Positions 45,562 through 57,312 of a stretch of 64,000 bases of DNA are shown piece by piece (position 1 is the stretch's first letter; each line of letters begins with the position of its first letter). The notes beneath the pieces were generated by a model. It did no database searches, was not told where the DNA came from, and worked only from the letters and a program-made list of their open reading frames with translations. The position numbers and the translations under genes are program-made. The DNA is from Bdellovibrio bacteriovorus HD100. GTDB taxonomy: Bacteria; Bdellovibrionota; Bdellovibrionia; Bdellovibrionales; Bdellovibrionaceae. The stretch spans positions 1,488,001 through 1,552,000 of the forward strand of contig NC_005363.1 of the NCBI RefSeq assembly GCF_000196175.1, written 5' to 3'.

Positions 45562-45626
45562 AGATTTGACCCTTCTTGTATTTAGTGTCACGGTTAAGGT
45601 CTATCAGGTCAAGAAGTGAGAGTGAT

Positions 45627-46442
45627 ATGGTTAATGCAAATGAAGTACCCTTGATTGTGACGATCCCCCATTCCGGTGAAAAAGTTCCGGATCAAACGCC
45701 GTGGTTGAAGTCTTTGCCCGAGGAAGTTTTGATGTGCGACGTGGATCGTTTTGTCGACTTTCTGTATGAACCGACTTTGCACAAGCTGCACATTCCCTAT
45801 GTGAAAACCGAATGGCATCGTTATGCGGCCGACTTGAACCGGGTGCCTGAAGACGTGGACGCAACGTCCGTTATCGGCAACAGCAACCCGGCCGGCATGC
45901 ACAACCGTGGCTTTCACTGGGTGATCACGACTTACAAACATCAGCTGATGAAAGAACCAATGTCGGTGGATGCGCACAACGAACTGGTGAAGCTGGTTTA
46001 TGAGCCCTTCCATGCCGGCGTTCGCAAGCTGTATGCGGACCTGCATGAAAAAGGTTTCAAGAAAACTTATCACATTGATGCCCACAGCATGCCCTCTTTG
46101 GGGACCAGCGAGCACCGCGATCCGGGCGAATTGAGAGCCGATATCGTTGTCAGCGACAGCAAAGGCAAAAGCTGTGACCCGCGCTTTAAAGATCTGGTGA
46201 TTGCGGCCTATGCCTCTGCCGGATTCAAAGTCGGTTACAACTGGCCGTATTTTGGCGGGCGCGTCACGGAGCAATACGGTGATCCTAAACGCGAGCAACA
46301 TACACTTCAGGTGGAGCTGAACCGCTCATTGTATATGGATGAAAAGACCAAAAAGCTCAAACCTGAAGAAGCGAAAAAGGTTCAAGAGAAGCTGTTGTTC
46401 GCCGTCAGTTATGTCCGCAACAATTTGCTGCATATAATGTAG
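45627..46442 (+). CDS. N-formylglutamate amidohydrolase family protein
   Basis: 271 residues from ATG 45627. The family start is present: PLIVTIPHSGEKVPD, then MCDVDRFVDFLY, and later TYHIDAHSMPSLGT with metal-binding His/Asp. NRSLYMDE near the C-terminus also fits. The FGase family removes the formyl group from N-formylglutamate in histidine breakdown, but many members act on other N-substituted amino acids. No hut genes are adjacent. A divergent arrangement with the cobalamin adenosyltransferase leaves about 65 bases for both promoters. Confidence 0.8.
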   Translation: MVNANEVPLIVTIPHSGEKVPDQTPWLKSLPEEVLMCDVDRFVDFLYEPTLHKLHIPYVKTEWHRYAADLNRVPEDVDATSVIGNSNPAGMHNRGFHWVITTYKHQLMKEPMSVDAHNELVKLVYEPFHAGVRKLYADLHEKGFKKTYHIDAHSMPSLGTSEHRDPGELRADIVVSDSKGKSCDPRFKDLVIAAYASAGFKVGYNWPYFGGRVTEQYGDPKREQHTLQVELNRSLYMDEKTKKLKPEEAKKVQEKLLFAVSYVRNNLLHIM

Positions 46443-46473
46443 GGCGTCGTAAAGGCAAAAAGCGTGGTCATAA

Positions 46474-46535
46474 AAGCCGATCTAAACTATTGATAGCTAT
46501 ACCAAAATTAATAAGCTCTCAATAAGGATCGGCTT
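46474..46535 (+). promoter_or_regulatory. Leader stem-loop over the ccsB ribosome site and start
   Basis: AAGCCGATC (46474-46482) is the reverse complement of GATCGGCTT (46527-46535), whose last base is the first base of the TTG start. Inside it TATTGA pairs with TCAATA, and AGCT with AGCT. The ribosome site AAGGAT overlaps the right arm, so the fold would hide it. Confidence 0.6.
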
Positions 46536-47950
46536 TGGATAAGACCTCTGCGCCCCAAAAATCCCTGTTTAAAAGAATCAACAAGCCATTGGCGTCCTTG
46601 AAGCTCGCGGTTTTCATCATCGTGGCTCTGGCTGTGATCACTGCGGTGGGGACATTTGTTGAAGCCCGCTATGATGCTTATGCGGCAAAAAAGCTGGTTT
46701 ACGACACCTGGTACATGTACGGAATCATGGGTCTGTTGGTGATCAATCTGACCGCCGTGATGGCGGATCGTTGGCCTTGGAAAAAACGTCATGCCGCCTT
46801 CGTTCTGGCTCACATCGGGATTATCATTCTGCTGGCAGGCTCGCTTCTGACCTGGAAGTGGGGGTTGGATGGATCCATGCGTGTGGGCATCGGTGAAGCC
46901 AACAACTTCGTGCAAACCGCAGAAACTGACATCGTCGTGTACACGTCCTTTGACGGTGACCGCTACACAAAAACTCTGGAACAAGAAGTGGACTTCTTCA
47001 AGAATCCGCCGACTGTCGAAAAGCCCTTCATCATTCCTGCGTATGAAGGCGAAATCAGAATTGTTGATTACAAAAAATACGTTGTTCCTTCAAAGAAGGT
47101 GATCGAAGGCGAAGTGGGGAAGGCCGGTTCGGGCCTGCGCTTCCAGCTTCAGAATGACAACGTGAATGTGATCGAATGGCTGGTTCAGAAAAAACCAGGC
47201 AATCTGGTCAGTCACAATTTCGGTCCGGCACAAATCTTTATGGGTCCGGCTCCGGAAAAGCCTCGTGGTGCCAATGAAATCTTCCTGACTCCGGAAAAAG
47301 ACGGTTTGAAATACGTTGTCTTCCAGAAAGACTCTGACAAGCCCTTGAAGAAAGGCTTTGTGAAAGAGGGCGACGTGTTTGATCCGGGCTTTAAAATGGC
47401 CCTGAATTTCCGTGTGCTGCGCTTCCTGCCGGCGGCGCGTGAAGATTGGGATCTGCAGGATTCCAGCCGTCCAACCCCGCTGACCACTTCCGCAGTGAAG
47501 ATCATCTTTGATGGTAAAGAAAACTGGGTTCTGCTGAATGACATGGTGAAGCTGTTCACCACGAATTCAGTCTATCTGCTGACCTACGGCAACCGCCGTA
47601 TCGATCTGGGTTTCAACCTGAAGCTTAAAAAATTCGAGGTGGCGCGCTATCAGGGAACCATGCGTGCGGCCGCCTACGAAAGTCTGGTGGAAGTTCCGGA
47701 CTTTGGCGAATATCTGATTTCGATGAACGAGCCTTTGAAATATAAGGGTTTGACCATCTATCAGGCGAGCTTCCAGGAGGAAGACGGGCGTCCGGTGGCC
47801 TCCATCTTCTCCATCAATCATGACCCGGGAAGATTCCTGAAATATCTGGGCTCATTGGTGCTTTCATTGGGTATCGTGCTGTTAATGTGGTTTAAACATC
47901 TGGACTTCAAACTTGCCCGTAAAACGGGAGCAGGGACGAAAGAATCATGA
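46535..47950 (+). CDS. ccsB: Cytochrome c biogenesis protein ResB/CcsB (system II)
   Basis: 471 residues from TTG 46535, with AAGGA six bases before. Three N-terminal membrane helices (AVFIIVALAVITAVGTFVEA, YGIMGLLVINLTAVMADRW, AAFVLAHIGIIILLAGSLL) and a fourth at the C-terminus (FLKYLGSLVLSLGIVLLMW) enclose a large periplasmic domain, the ResB layout. The SLKLAVFI motif before helix 1 and the HIGI motif in helix 3 are typical. Together with CcsA it exports haem and attaches it to apocytochromes. It overlaps ccsA by four bases and precedes the cytochrome-rich act genes. The symbol could be resB or ccs1. Confidence 0.9.
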   Translation: MDKTSAPQKSLFKRINKPLASLKLAVFIIVALAVITAVGTFVEARYDAYAAKKLVYDTWYMYGIMGLLVINLTAVMADRWPWKKRHAAFVLAHIGIIILLAGSLLTWKWGLDGSMRVGIGEANNFVQTAETDIVVYTSFDGDRYTKTLEQEVDFFKNPPTVEKPFIIPAYEGEIRIVDYKKYVVPSKKVIEGEVGKAGSGLRFQLQNDNVNVIEWLVQKKPGNLVSHNFGPAQIFMGPAPEKPRGANEIFLTPEKDGLKYVVFQKDSDKPLKKGFVKEGDVFDPGFKMALNFRVLRFLPAAREDWDLQDSSRPTPLTTSAVKIIFDGKENWVLLNDMVKLFTTNSVYLLTYGNRRIDLGFNLKLKKFEVARYQGTMRAAAYESLVEVPDFGEYLISMNEPLKYKGLTIYQASFQEEDGRPVASIFSINHDPGRFLKYLGSLVLSLGIVLLMWFKHLDFKLARKTGAGTKES

Positions 47951-49587
47951 AAAAAATATTTCTCATCATTGCTTCATTGTTGGTGACTTGTGCCGCTGTG
48001 GCCAAGCCCGGTGATCTGCTGAAATCCATGCCGGTTCAGGACGGCGGTCGTATCAAGCCTTACGACAGCTTTGCCAAAGAAATGCTGGAAATCGTCTATG
48101 GCAAAACCAAATTCGAGGGCCGCAATGCCACCGAAATCGTTTTGACCTGGATGCTGTCTCCGCAGGCGTGGGAAGGCAAAAAAATCTTTGAAGTGCGCAA
48201 CCACCAGGTTCTGCAGGCGATGAATCTTCCGAAAGACCAGCGCTATTTCAACGGTGAAGAGCTTTTTGCCAACGAAAGATTCACCCTGCTTCGTCAGGAA
48301 CTTCAGGCCAAGCGTGAAACCAAAGAAAAGCTGGATCCGTACTTCCAGGCTTTGCAGCGTTTGGAAAACCAGTTCTTTGTATTTCAGGAAATCGCAGCCG
48401 GCCGTATGCTGAAGGTCGCTCCTCCTAAAGAAGGGGACACGTGGCTGGCGGTGGCGGATTTGCCAGAGCATCTTCAGGCGAAATTCCTGGATGTGACCAA
48501 AGCCTTTGTGACTTATCTGGGTGTGATCGCGGAAAAAGGGGACTCTTCTGTTTCCGGCAAAGCTCTGGATGAAGCCGTGGCGGCCTTTGAAACGGCGGCG
48601 CAGGCGGAAAATCCGGCATTGTACAGCCTGGGTGGTAAAATCACGGCAGAGGTTCACTATAACTCCTTCCATCCGTTCCGTTGGGCGTATGTGTTCTATT
48701 TCCTGGCATTCCTTGTGTTGTTGCTGGTGTGGGCTTTGAGCAAAGAGTCCCTGATGACGGCGGCGTGGGTGCTGTTGGGCATTGGTTTTGCGCTGAACAC
48801 TTATGGATTTGGTTTGCGCATGTACATCATGGACCGTGCGCCGGTATCCAATATGTATGAAACAGTTGTCTGGGTTGCCTGGGGAACTGTGTTGTTTGCG
48901 GCGATTTTGGAAATCATTTACAAGTACCGGTTGATTCTGGTGGCCGGGACTTTGGTGGCTGCCTTTGGTCTGGTGATCGCGGACTTTGCGCCGGCAGTTT
49001 TGGATCCTTCCTTGCAGCCGCTGGAGCCGGTTTTGCGCAGCAACTACTGGCTGACGATCCACGTGATGACAATCACTATCAGTTATGCGGCCTTCTTCCT
49101 GGCGTTCGGGTTGGGTGATTTGGGATTGATCTATTATCTGCGTGGGGAAGAAAAGCACCAGGCGCAGATCAAAGCCATCACCACCAGCATCTATCGCGCT
49201 ATGCAGATTGGTGTCGCGTTCCTGGCTCCGGGGATCATCCTTGGTGGTATCTGGGCGGATTACTCTTGGGGCCGTTTCTGGGGTTGGGACCCAAAAGAAA
49301 CTTGGGCTTTGATCGCGCTGCTGGGTTATCTGGCGGTGTTGCATGCGCGCTACGCAGGCATGTTGAAGCATTTCGGAATGGTAGTGACAGCGGTTATCAC
49401 TTTCTCGTTGGTGATCATGGCGTGGTACGGAGTGAACTTCGTACTTGGCGCGGGGCTCCATTCCTACGGCTTCGGTGCTGGTGGGGTTGAGTATGTGTCT
49501 GCTTTCGTGGCAGCGCACATGCTGTTAGTGGTTTATGTGAGTGTGATTAGACAAGGCAGAGGGAAGAAGGCGACGAAAGAGTCTTAA
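47947..49587 (+). CDS. ccsA: Cytochrome c biogenesis protein CcsA (system II)
   Basis: 546 residues. A signal-like N-terminus and a periplasmic domain of about 230 residues precede eight membrane helices. The haem-binding tryptophan-rich motif is complete: WADYSWGRFWGWDPKETWALI. Conserved His residues appear in NYWLTIHVMTI and in the last helices (AVLHARYAG and AAHMLLVV). The enzyme presents haem to apocytochrome c in the periplasm. The long N-terminal domain (more than the usual 300-residue CcsA) is reminiscent of fused CcsA variants. It is followed by 170 bases and then actA. Confidence 0.93.
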   Translation: MKKIFLIIASLLVTCAAVAKPGDLLKSMPVQDGGRIKPYDSFAKEMLEIVYGKTKFEGRNATEIVLTWMLSPQAWEGKKIFEVRNHQVLQAMNLPKDQRYFNGEELFANERFTLLRQELQAKRETKEKLDPYFQALQRLENQFFVFQEIAAGRMLKVAPPKEGDTWLAVADLPEHLQAKFLDVTKAFVTYLGVIAEKGDSSVSGKALDEAVAAFETAAQAENPALYSLGGKITAEVHYNSFHPFRWAYVFYFLAFLVLLLVWALSKESLMTAAWVLLGIGFALNTYGFGLRMYIMDRAPVSNMYETVVWVAWGTVLFAAILEIIYKYRLILVAGTLVAAFGLVIADFAPAVLDPSLQPLEPVLRSNYWLTIHVMTITISYAAFFLAFGLGDLGLIYYLRGEEKHQAQIKAITTSIYRAMQIGVAFLAPGIILGGIWADYSWGRFWGWDPKETWALIALLGYLAVLHARYAGMLKHFGMVVTAVITFSLVIMAWYGVNFVLGAGLHSYGFGAGGVEYVSAFVAAHMLLVVYVSVIRQGRGKKATKES

Positions 49588-49761
49588 ATTTGGTGTGCAC
49601 ACTTTTTGAGCGGACGGGTCCGAGTTTCTCTCTTTTTCAATATGCTTGCAAAAAGAATATGGACAACTGGACTTTTCCACCATTAAATAGGAGCAAACTA
49701 AAATTAGGACAGCATTCGTTTGTCTTTGGCCCACATCGTAATGAGTTAGCGAAGGATGATT
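49588..49761. other. Intergenic promoter region before actA
   Basis: 174 bases with a short CGGAC-ggg-TCCG hairpin near 49620 and an AT-rich stretch (ACCATTAAATAGGAG) around 49680 that could be a promoter. No clear terminator for ccsA, so read-through into act is possible. Confidence 0.4.
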
Positions 49762-50301
49762 ATGCATCGGGTATTCAAAAGAACAGCGGCGGGCGCAATG
49801 GCGTTTATTGGCGCGCTCATGGTTACAACACTTCTGACAGGCTGTAAATTCCAGCCGGGTTGGGGATATAATAAAGGATACGCTCCAGAACAGCCGATTC
49901 CTTTTGATCACTCTCTACATGTGGGTACGCACAAAATGCAGTGTCAGTACTGCCACAATCAAATCGAGAGAACAAAACACGCAAACATTCCTGCGCTTTC
50001 AACGTGCATGAACTGTCACTTGCAGGTTGCCACCGACAAGCCGGCAATCCAAAAGCTGCGTGAAGCTTATGATAACGGGGACTCCATTGAATGGACTCGC
50101 GTTCACATGCTTCCGGACTTCGTTCACTTCAACCACAACGCCCACATTGCCAAAGGCGTGAACTGTCAGACGTGCCACGGTCCAATCGAGACCATGAAAA
50201 CCGTTCAACAGTTCTCTGATCTCTCTATGGGTTGGTGCGTGAACTGTCACCGTCAGCCAGAGAACAAAGCTCCACTTAACTGCTCAACTTGCCACTACTA
50301 A
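49762..50301 (+). CDS. actA: Alternative complex III subunit A, pentahaem cytochrome c
   Basis: 179 residues from ATG 49762 (MHRVFKRTAAG); an ATG two codons earlier lies too close to AAGG. A hydrophobic N-terminal segment ends in a lipobox-like LLTGC. Five haem-binding CXXCH motifs are present: CQYCH, CMNCH, CQTCH, CVNCH and CSTCH. This count is characteristic of ActA, the periplasmic electron-transfer subunit of alternative complex III. It needs the cytochrome maturation genes just upstream. Twelve bases separate it from actB. Confidence 0.93.
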   Translation: MHRVFKRTAAGAMAFIGALMVTTLLTGCKFQPGWGYNKGYAPEQPIPFDHSLHVGTHKMQCQYCHNQIERTKHANIPALSTCMNCHLQVATDKPAIQKLREAYDNGDSIEWTRVHMLPDFVHFNHNAHIAKGVNCQTCHGPIETMKTVQQFSDLSMGWCVNCHRQPENKAPLNCSTCHY

Positions 50302-50313
50302 GGGTTTGGTAAA

Positions 50314-53300
50314 ATGTCTGAACATCATGATCACGATCACGATTTAGAAATGAAAAAAGCGCTTCGCCCGAAAGTGGAGCGCGACACAAAATACTGGAAC
50401 AGTCTTGAACAATGGAGCAACGATCCAGAGTTCAACAAAATTGCTTCCACTGAATTCCAGTCCTCTCCATTGCGTGAGAGTGACGATGAAGGCGGCTGGG
50501 CACGCCGTGAATTCCTGAAGCTGATGGGTGCATCCCTTGCGATGGCTTCTGCAGGTTGCATCCGTCGTCCGGTTCAGAAAATCGTTCCTTACAATAAACA
50601 ACCAGAAGAAGTGACTCTGGGTATGGCGAACTACTATACCTCTGCTTACTTCGATGGTTCTGACGCTTTGGGTGTTTTGGTTAAAACACGTGAAGGCCGT
50701 CCTATTAAAATTGAAGCAAACCCTGGTCATCCATTCAGCATCAGCGGTTTGAGCATCCGTTCCCAGGCTTCTTTGTTGTCCATGTATGATCCTGAAAGAC
50801 TGAAAGGTCCTCAGCGCAACCTGTTCAACGAAAAGAAATCCAACAGCCAGGTTATCGACGTTAAGTGGGAAGACCTGGATAAAAAAGTTGCTGAGCAGCT
50901 GAAAAAAGGTGACGTTGTCATCCTTTCCGGCAACGTGGCTTCTCCGGCAACCCGCGCGGTGATCGGTGATTTCGCTCAAGGTTTCAAAGCCAAACACGTG
51001 GTTTGGGAAGCTCTTTCCAATGACGACGTTCGTGAAGGTCAAAAAGCCTCTTACGGCGACGACGTGGTTCCGGCGTTCCGCTTCGATAAAGCGAAAATGA
51101 TCGTTTCCATCGACGCTGACTTCCTGGGTACATGGATTTCTCCTACAGCGTTCACGAATCAGTTCGTTGAAGGCCGTAAAGACATCAAAAACATGAACCG
51201 TTTGGTGTCCTTCGATTCTAATTACTCTTTGACTGGCGCCAATGCGGACATCCGCATGAAAATCAAGCCTTCCCAGCAACTGGATGTTGTGATGGGTCTT
51301 CTTCACGAAATCATCGTGAAGAAAGGTGCTTCCTCTCACGCTGGCAACAGCGCGGTGAAAGCGGCTTTGGCTCCGTTTGCTGACGTGGCTAAAAAACTGA
51401 ATGTGGAACCTGCTTTGTTCGCGAAAGTGGCGGCAGATCTTTGGGCTAATCAGGGCACTTCCCTGGTGGTTGCAGGTGGTATCACCACTCTGACTGAAAA
51501 ATCCAAAGAACTTCAGGTGGCAGTGAACTTCCTGAACTCCATCCTGGGTAACGACGGCAAGACAGTTGACCACAACGGTGGAAACAAAGGTGACAAAGCT
51601 TCTCAGGCGGATATGGCTGCTTTGATCAAAGACATGAAAGATGGCAAAGTGAAAACTTTGATCATCCACCGTGTGAATCCAGGCTTCGTTCTGGGCGCGG
51701 ACATGGGCTTTGCTGAGGCTATCAAAAAAGTCGACCTGGTTGTTTACACAGGTGACCGTATCGACGAAACAGGCGTCTTTGCTGACTACATCACTCCGGA
51801 CAACCACGCGTTGGAATCCTGGAGCGATATGGAACTGGCTTCCGGTGTTTACAGCATCTGCCAGCCGTCCATCCGTCCAATGTACGACACTCGTTCCTTC
51901 CAGTTGTCATTGATGACTTGGGCGTACCTTGCGAACATGGGTCCATCCCGTCTTCGTGACTACGAGACCTTCTATGATTACCTGCGCGTCTTCTGGAAAT
52001 CTGACATCTTCCCTAAATACGGAAAAGGTCAGTCCTTCGAGGACTTCTGGCAGACGGCTCTGCAAAAAGGTTATGTCGGGGAGATCAACTCTGGTTCTTC
52101 TTCTCGTTCCTTCAAAGTGGATGCATTCACATCCATCAAACCTGCAGCGGCAAAAGAAGGCTTTGAACTGGCTCTTTATTCCACTTCTCAACACGGTGAT
52201 GGATCGCTTGCGAACGTTTCCTGGTTGCATGAGCTTCCAGATCCAGTGACCAAAGCAGTTTGGGACAACTATGTGATGGTTTCTTTGGCGACGGCTGAAA
52301 AGCACGGCCTGAAACAAGCGACTGTGGTTGAACTGACTGTGGGCGGTAAAACCCTGGAACTTCCAGTGTTGATCCAGCCGGGTCTGCATGATGACGTTTT
52401 GGCAGTGGCTGTCGGCTTCGGTCGCACGCGCGCTGGTAAAGTGGGTAATGGCATCGGTCAAAACGCCTTTGTCTTTGTGACTGCTAAAGACGGTAAAACT
52501 GTTGCCGCTGGTTCTTCAGCGACTTTCAAGAAAACTTCCAAAAAGTATGAACTTGCGATCACGCAAGGTCACCACACAATGGAAGGCCGTACGATCGCCG
52601 TTGAAGCGACATTGGCTGATTACAACAAAAAGAAATCCACAGGCATCCCGCACCCACACGTTTGGTCCATCTGGTCCGGCCACGAATACAGTGGTCACAA
52701 ATGGGGCATGGCGGTTGATCTTCACTCCTGCACAGGCTGTTCTTCCTGCGTGATTGCATGTCAATCCGAGAACAACATCCCGGTTGTGGGTAAGCGCTAT
52801 GTGATCGAAGGTCGTGAAATGCACTGGTTGCGTATCGACCGTTACTACATCGGCAATCCGGAAAACGCAGAAGCGGTCTTCCAGCCGGTGATGTGCCAAC
52901 ACTGTGACAATGCTCCGTGCGAAACGGTGTGTCCGGTTCTGGCGACGGTTCACTCTGACGAGGGTCTGAACGACATGGTTTACAACCGTTGCGTTGGTAC
53001 TCGTTATTGCGCGAATAACTGCCCGTACAAAGTACGTCGTTTCAACTGGTTCAACTATGCGAAACTGATCGAGAAGCCGATGCACATGGCTCTGAATCCT
53101 TCTGTGGGTGTTCGTACCCGCGGGGTGATGGAGAAATGTACATTCTGCGTTCAAAGAATCCAGGATGCCAAAACAGTGGCTCGCAATGAAAAACGTCAGT
53201 TGAAAGACGGGGATGTTAAGGTTGCGTGTCAGACTGCATGTCCTGCAGGCGGTATCGTATTCGGCGACCTGAACGATCCAAACAGTGCGGTAGCCAAAAT

Positions 53301-53447
53301 CTTCAAAACTGAAGAACGTGGTTACGCACTTCTTGAAGAGTGGCATGCGGCTCCGTCCGTTCGCTATCTTTCCAAGATCCGTAACAATGATAAAGAATCA
53401 ACTGGTGATCAAAAAGGTCACGGTACTGCAAAACAAGGTGAGCACTC

Positions 53448-53451
<4 letters not shown>
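50314..53451 (+). CDS. actB: Alternative complex III subunit B, molybdopterin-like plus Fe-S
   Basis: 1045 residues, the fused form of ActB1 and ActB2. A twin-Arg motif [10 protein letters not shown] and a lipobox-like ASAGC occur near residue 70. Residues about 85-700 resemble the molybdopterin oxidoreductase fold but, as in other ActB proteins, probably lack the cofactor. The C-terminal 250 residues hold Cys clusters for iron-sulfur centres: [36 protein letters not shown] and CTFCV with CQTAC. ActB forms the electron wire of the quinol-oxidising complex. Its stop overlaps actC (ATGA). Confidence 0.95.
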
Positions 53452-54808
<1,357 letters not shown>

Positions 54809-54809
<1 letters not shown>

Positions 54810-55333
54810 TGGCGGCTAAATATACAAAAGGTATTGCTGGTATCTGGTTGGAAGAGGCTCAAATTCTGAAAGCGACCCGCAAAGTGCGTGAGTCCGGTTT
54901 CACGAAGTTTGAAGCGATCTCTGCTTATCCTATTCACGGAATGGAAGAAGCAGCGGGTATCAAACGCTCCTGGATTCCTTACGTGGCATTCACTATGGGT
55001 CTGGCTGGTTTGGCTGGTGGTCTTGCATTGACTTACTGGACATCTGCTGTGAACTGGGCGGTGAACGTGGGTGGTAAGCCGTTCTTCAGCTTGCCTGCGT
55101 TTGTACCTATCATGTTCGAATTGACGATTTTGTTGTCGGCGCTTTCTTCAGTAGGGGCTTTGTTCTATGCCTGCGGTATCCCGCGCATGGATCCACCGGT
55201 GATCGATCCGGATCTAAGCTGCCACAAGTTCGCTATCTTTATCCCGCACAATGACAACGGTTACGACGAAGCTAAAATTGAATCTATGTTCAAAGAGCTT
55301 GGCGCAACTGAAGTGAAGAAGACGGAGTACTAG
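54809..55333 (+). CDS. actD: Alternative complex III subunit D (DUF3341 type)
   Basis: 174 residues. Starts with a cytoplasmic beta-alpha region (LKATRKVRESGFTKFEAISAYPIHGMEEA), followed by two membrane helices (WIPYVAFTMGLAGLAGGLALTYW; VPIMFELTILLSALSSVGALF) and a short C-terminal domain. This is the ActD layout of one ferredoxin-like domain and two helices. It holds the other membrane subunits together. Its first base is the last base of the actC stop. Confidence 0.92.
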
Positions 55334-55337
55334 TAAG

Positions 55338-55919
55338 ATGAGAAACATCGTGAATATTTCAATGGGTGTTGCAGCAGCGGGATTGGCTGTTCTGGCGTTG
55401 TCCAGCTGCGGTCCTCGTGGCAACAAGCCGAATGTGGAATTGATCCAGGATATGATGGTGACTCCGGCCGTGAAGGCTCAGTCCTACGATGCGGATGCTC
55501 CTCATCACCGTGGTATGCGTGTTCCTCCGGAAGGGACAGCTCCGGTTGGTTTTGAACCGTACCAGTATGCTACCGACGTGGAAGCAGCTTCCAAGAATCT
55601 GAAAAATCCACTGGCTGGTAAAATGGACGAAGAGACTTTGATCGTAGGTCAGAAATTCTACGAGACCAACTGTGCTCTTTGTCATGGTTACAAAGGTGAA
55701 GGCGGTGAGGCTGCGAAGTCCACCATCTCTGCAAAAATGGCTTTGAAGCCGCCTGCAGTTGTGAGCGACAAGGTTAAAGGCTGGACCGATGGTCACCTTT
55801 ATCATGTGATCACAGTGGGTCAGGGTGTGATGGGTCCTTATGCTTCCCACATTCCTCAGCAGTACCGCTGGCAGGTTGTTAACTATATCCGCTTCCTAGA
55901 GAAGCAAGAAGCTAAGTAG
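55338..55919 (+). CDS. actE: Alternative complex III subunit E, monohaem cytochrome c lipoprotein
   Basis: 193 residues. A lipobox-like LALSSCGPRG suggests membrane anchoring. One haem site CALCHGYKGEGG is near residue 112, with the probable distal Met in GPYASHIPQQYRW-adjacent GQGVMGPYA. The rest is a class I cytochrome c fold ending VNYIRFLEKQEAK. ActE is the likely exit for electrons to cytochrome oxidase. Four bases after actD and seven before actF. Confidence 0.93.
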   Translation: MRNIVNISMGVAAAGLAVLALSSCGPRGNKPNVELIQDMMVTPAVKAQSYDADAPHHRGMRVPPEGTAPVGFEPYQYATDVEAASKNLKNPLAGKMDEETLIVGQKFYETNCALCHGYKGEGGEAAKSTISAKMALKPPAVVSDKVKGWTDGHLYHVITVGQGVMGPYASHIPQQYRWQVVNYIRFLEKQEAK

Positions 55920-55926
55920 GTTGTAA

Positions 55927-57129
55927 ATGGGCGCAAGCAATCATCATGTGAATCTGCATGTATCGAAATTTGAAGCTCCAGCGAAATTGAAAACGCTGAG
56001 CTTCGCCCTGATCGCGATCGGTCTTTTGACTTTCGTGATCGGTCTTATGAAAAATCAGGACAGATTGTGGACTTCTTATCTGGTGTCCTATTTCTACTTC
56101 TCTTGCCTGGCCTTGAGTGGTTTGTTCTGGATCGTTATCAACAACGTGGCTAAAGCCGGCTGGTCCGTGTCCATCCGTCGTTATGCTGAAGCAACTACGT
56201 CCTTCCTTCCGGCGATTCTAATCGGTGGTTTGGTTCTGTTGGTTGGTTTCAAGCACCTTTACCCTTGGGCGAACCCAGAGGTGGTGGCTGCAAATCCGGT
56301 GATCGCGGCGAAAACCGGCTACCTGAACATGGGTGGCTTCGTGATTCGTCTGTTCATCTTTGCGGTCGGCTGCATGATCTTCCGTCATGTGATCGTGGGC
56401 AACTCTTTGAAACAGGACAAGTCCGGTGACGAGTCTTTGACGACGAAGTCTGTGGCTCCGTCTGTTGGTTTCATCGTGTTCTACGCTTTGATGTTCTCTT
56501 TGTTCTGCGTGGATCTGTTGATGTCCTTGCTGCCAACTTGGTATTCCACCATCTTTGGTATCTATGGCTTCTCTGGTATGTTCCAGGCGGGCATGGCATT
56601 CCTGGCGATCGTTATCGTTTTGATGAGACGCTCTGGTTTGGTTAAAGGTTATGTGACTGAAGAGCACCAGCACGACGTGGTGAAATACCTTAAAGGTTTC
56701 TCCATTTTCTGGGCTTACATTGCGTTCTCTCAGTTCATGTTGATCTGGTACGCTAACATCCCTGAGGAAACTGAGTACTACATCGCGCGTGCTCAAGGCG
56801 GCTGGATGAGCATCTCCATGGCTCTTCTGATCTTCCGTTTCGTGGTTCCGTTCCTGGCACTTTTGCCTCGTGGAATGAAACGCAACGACAACAACGTGTT
56901 GTTGATCTCTGTCTTGGTATTGGTAATGCAATACGTGGACATCTACTGGATGGTTTACCCGAACTTCTTCGACGGTCACGTGACCTTCGGATTCTGGGAA
57001 ATCGGCATCTTCGCTGGTTTCGCGGGTGCGTTCCTTCTGACAATCATGTCCTTCTGGTCTAAGCACTCTTTGGTTCCGTTGAAAGACCCAAGAATGCACG
57101 AAGCGCTGAACCACCACGTTGCTTACTAA
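55927..57129 (+). CDS. actF: Alternative complex III subunit F, NrfD family
   Basis: 400 residues with ten predicted helices. It shares the NrfD family pattern with ActC but is shorter; landmarks include RRYAEATTSFLPAIL, MLIWYANIPEETEYYIAR and DIYWMVYPNFF. ActF is the second quinone/proton-linked membrane subunit. The cluster order actA-B-C-D-E-F is the standard one. No cytochrome oxidase genes follow, unlike many genomes where cox lies next; an intrinsic terminator comes 70 bases later instead. Confidence 0.94.
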   Translation: MGASNHHVNLHVSKFEAPAKLKTLSFALIAIGLLTFVIGLMKNQDRLWTSYLVSYFYFSCLALSGLFWIVINNVAKAGWSVSIRRYAEATTSFLPAILIGGLVLLVGFKHLYPWANPEVVAANPVIAAKTGYLNMGGFVIRLFIFAVGCMIFRHVIVGNSLKQDKSGDESLTTKSVAPSVGFIVFYALMFSLFCVDLLMSLLPTWYSTIFGIYGFSGMFQAGMAFLAIVIVLMRRSGLVKGYVTEEHQHDVVKYLKGFSIFWAYIAFSQFMLIWYANIPEETEYYIARAQGGWMSISMALLIFRFVVPFLALLPRGMKRNDNNVLLISVLVLVMQYVDIYWMVYPNFFDGHVTFGFWEIGIFAGFAGAFLLTIMSFWSKHSLVPLKDPRMHEALNHHVAY

Positions 57130-57142
57130 GTAGCACGTGGTC

Positions 57143-57312
57143 GGCTGACGGAGTGGGGGCCATGGCCCTCAAAACGCTCAGACAGTCCTCGCACAAAGGG
57201 AGCCTATCTTGGCTCCCTTTTTTTATTCTATTTACTCTTCTGATTACTACGGCAGGTTTTTCGGGTGCTGCGGAACTCGGTTTTGAGGACCAAGGCCCCC
57301 ACTCCGCCAGCC
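57143..57312. repeat. Long inverted repeat E3 (33-base arms, three mismatches)
   Basis: Arms 57143-57175 and 57280-57312 are reverse complements at 30 of 33 positions (left arm starts GGCTGACGGAGTGGGGG). Between them are GACAGTCCTCGC (57181-57192) and GCTGCGGAACTCGG (57267-57280), the same two blocks as in E2, and an intrinsic terminator. It follows the actF stop by 13 bases. Confidence 0.93.
57195..57224 (+). terminator. Intrinsic terminator of the act operon
   Basis: AAAGGGAGCC and GGCTCCCTTT pair over TATCTT and are followed by TTTT. It lies inside inverted repeat E3, between its two conserved blocks. Confidence 0.92.
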
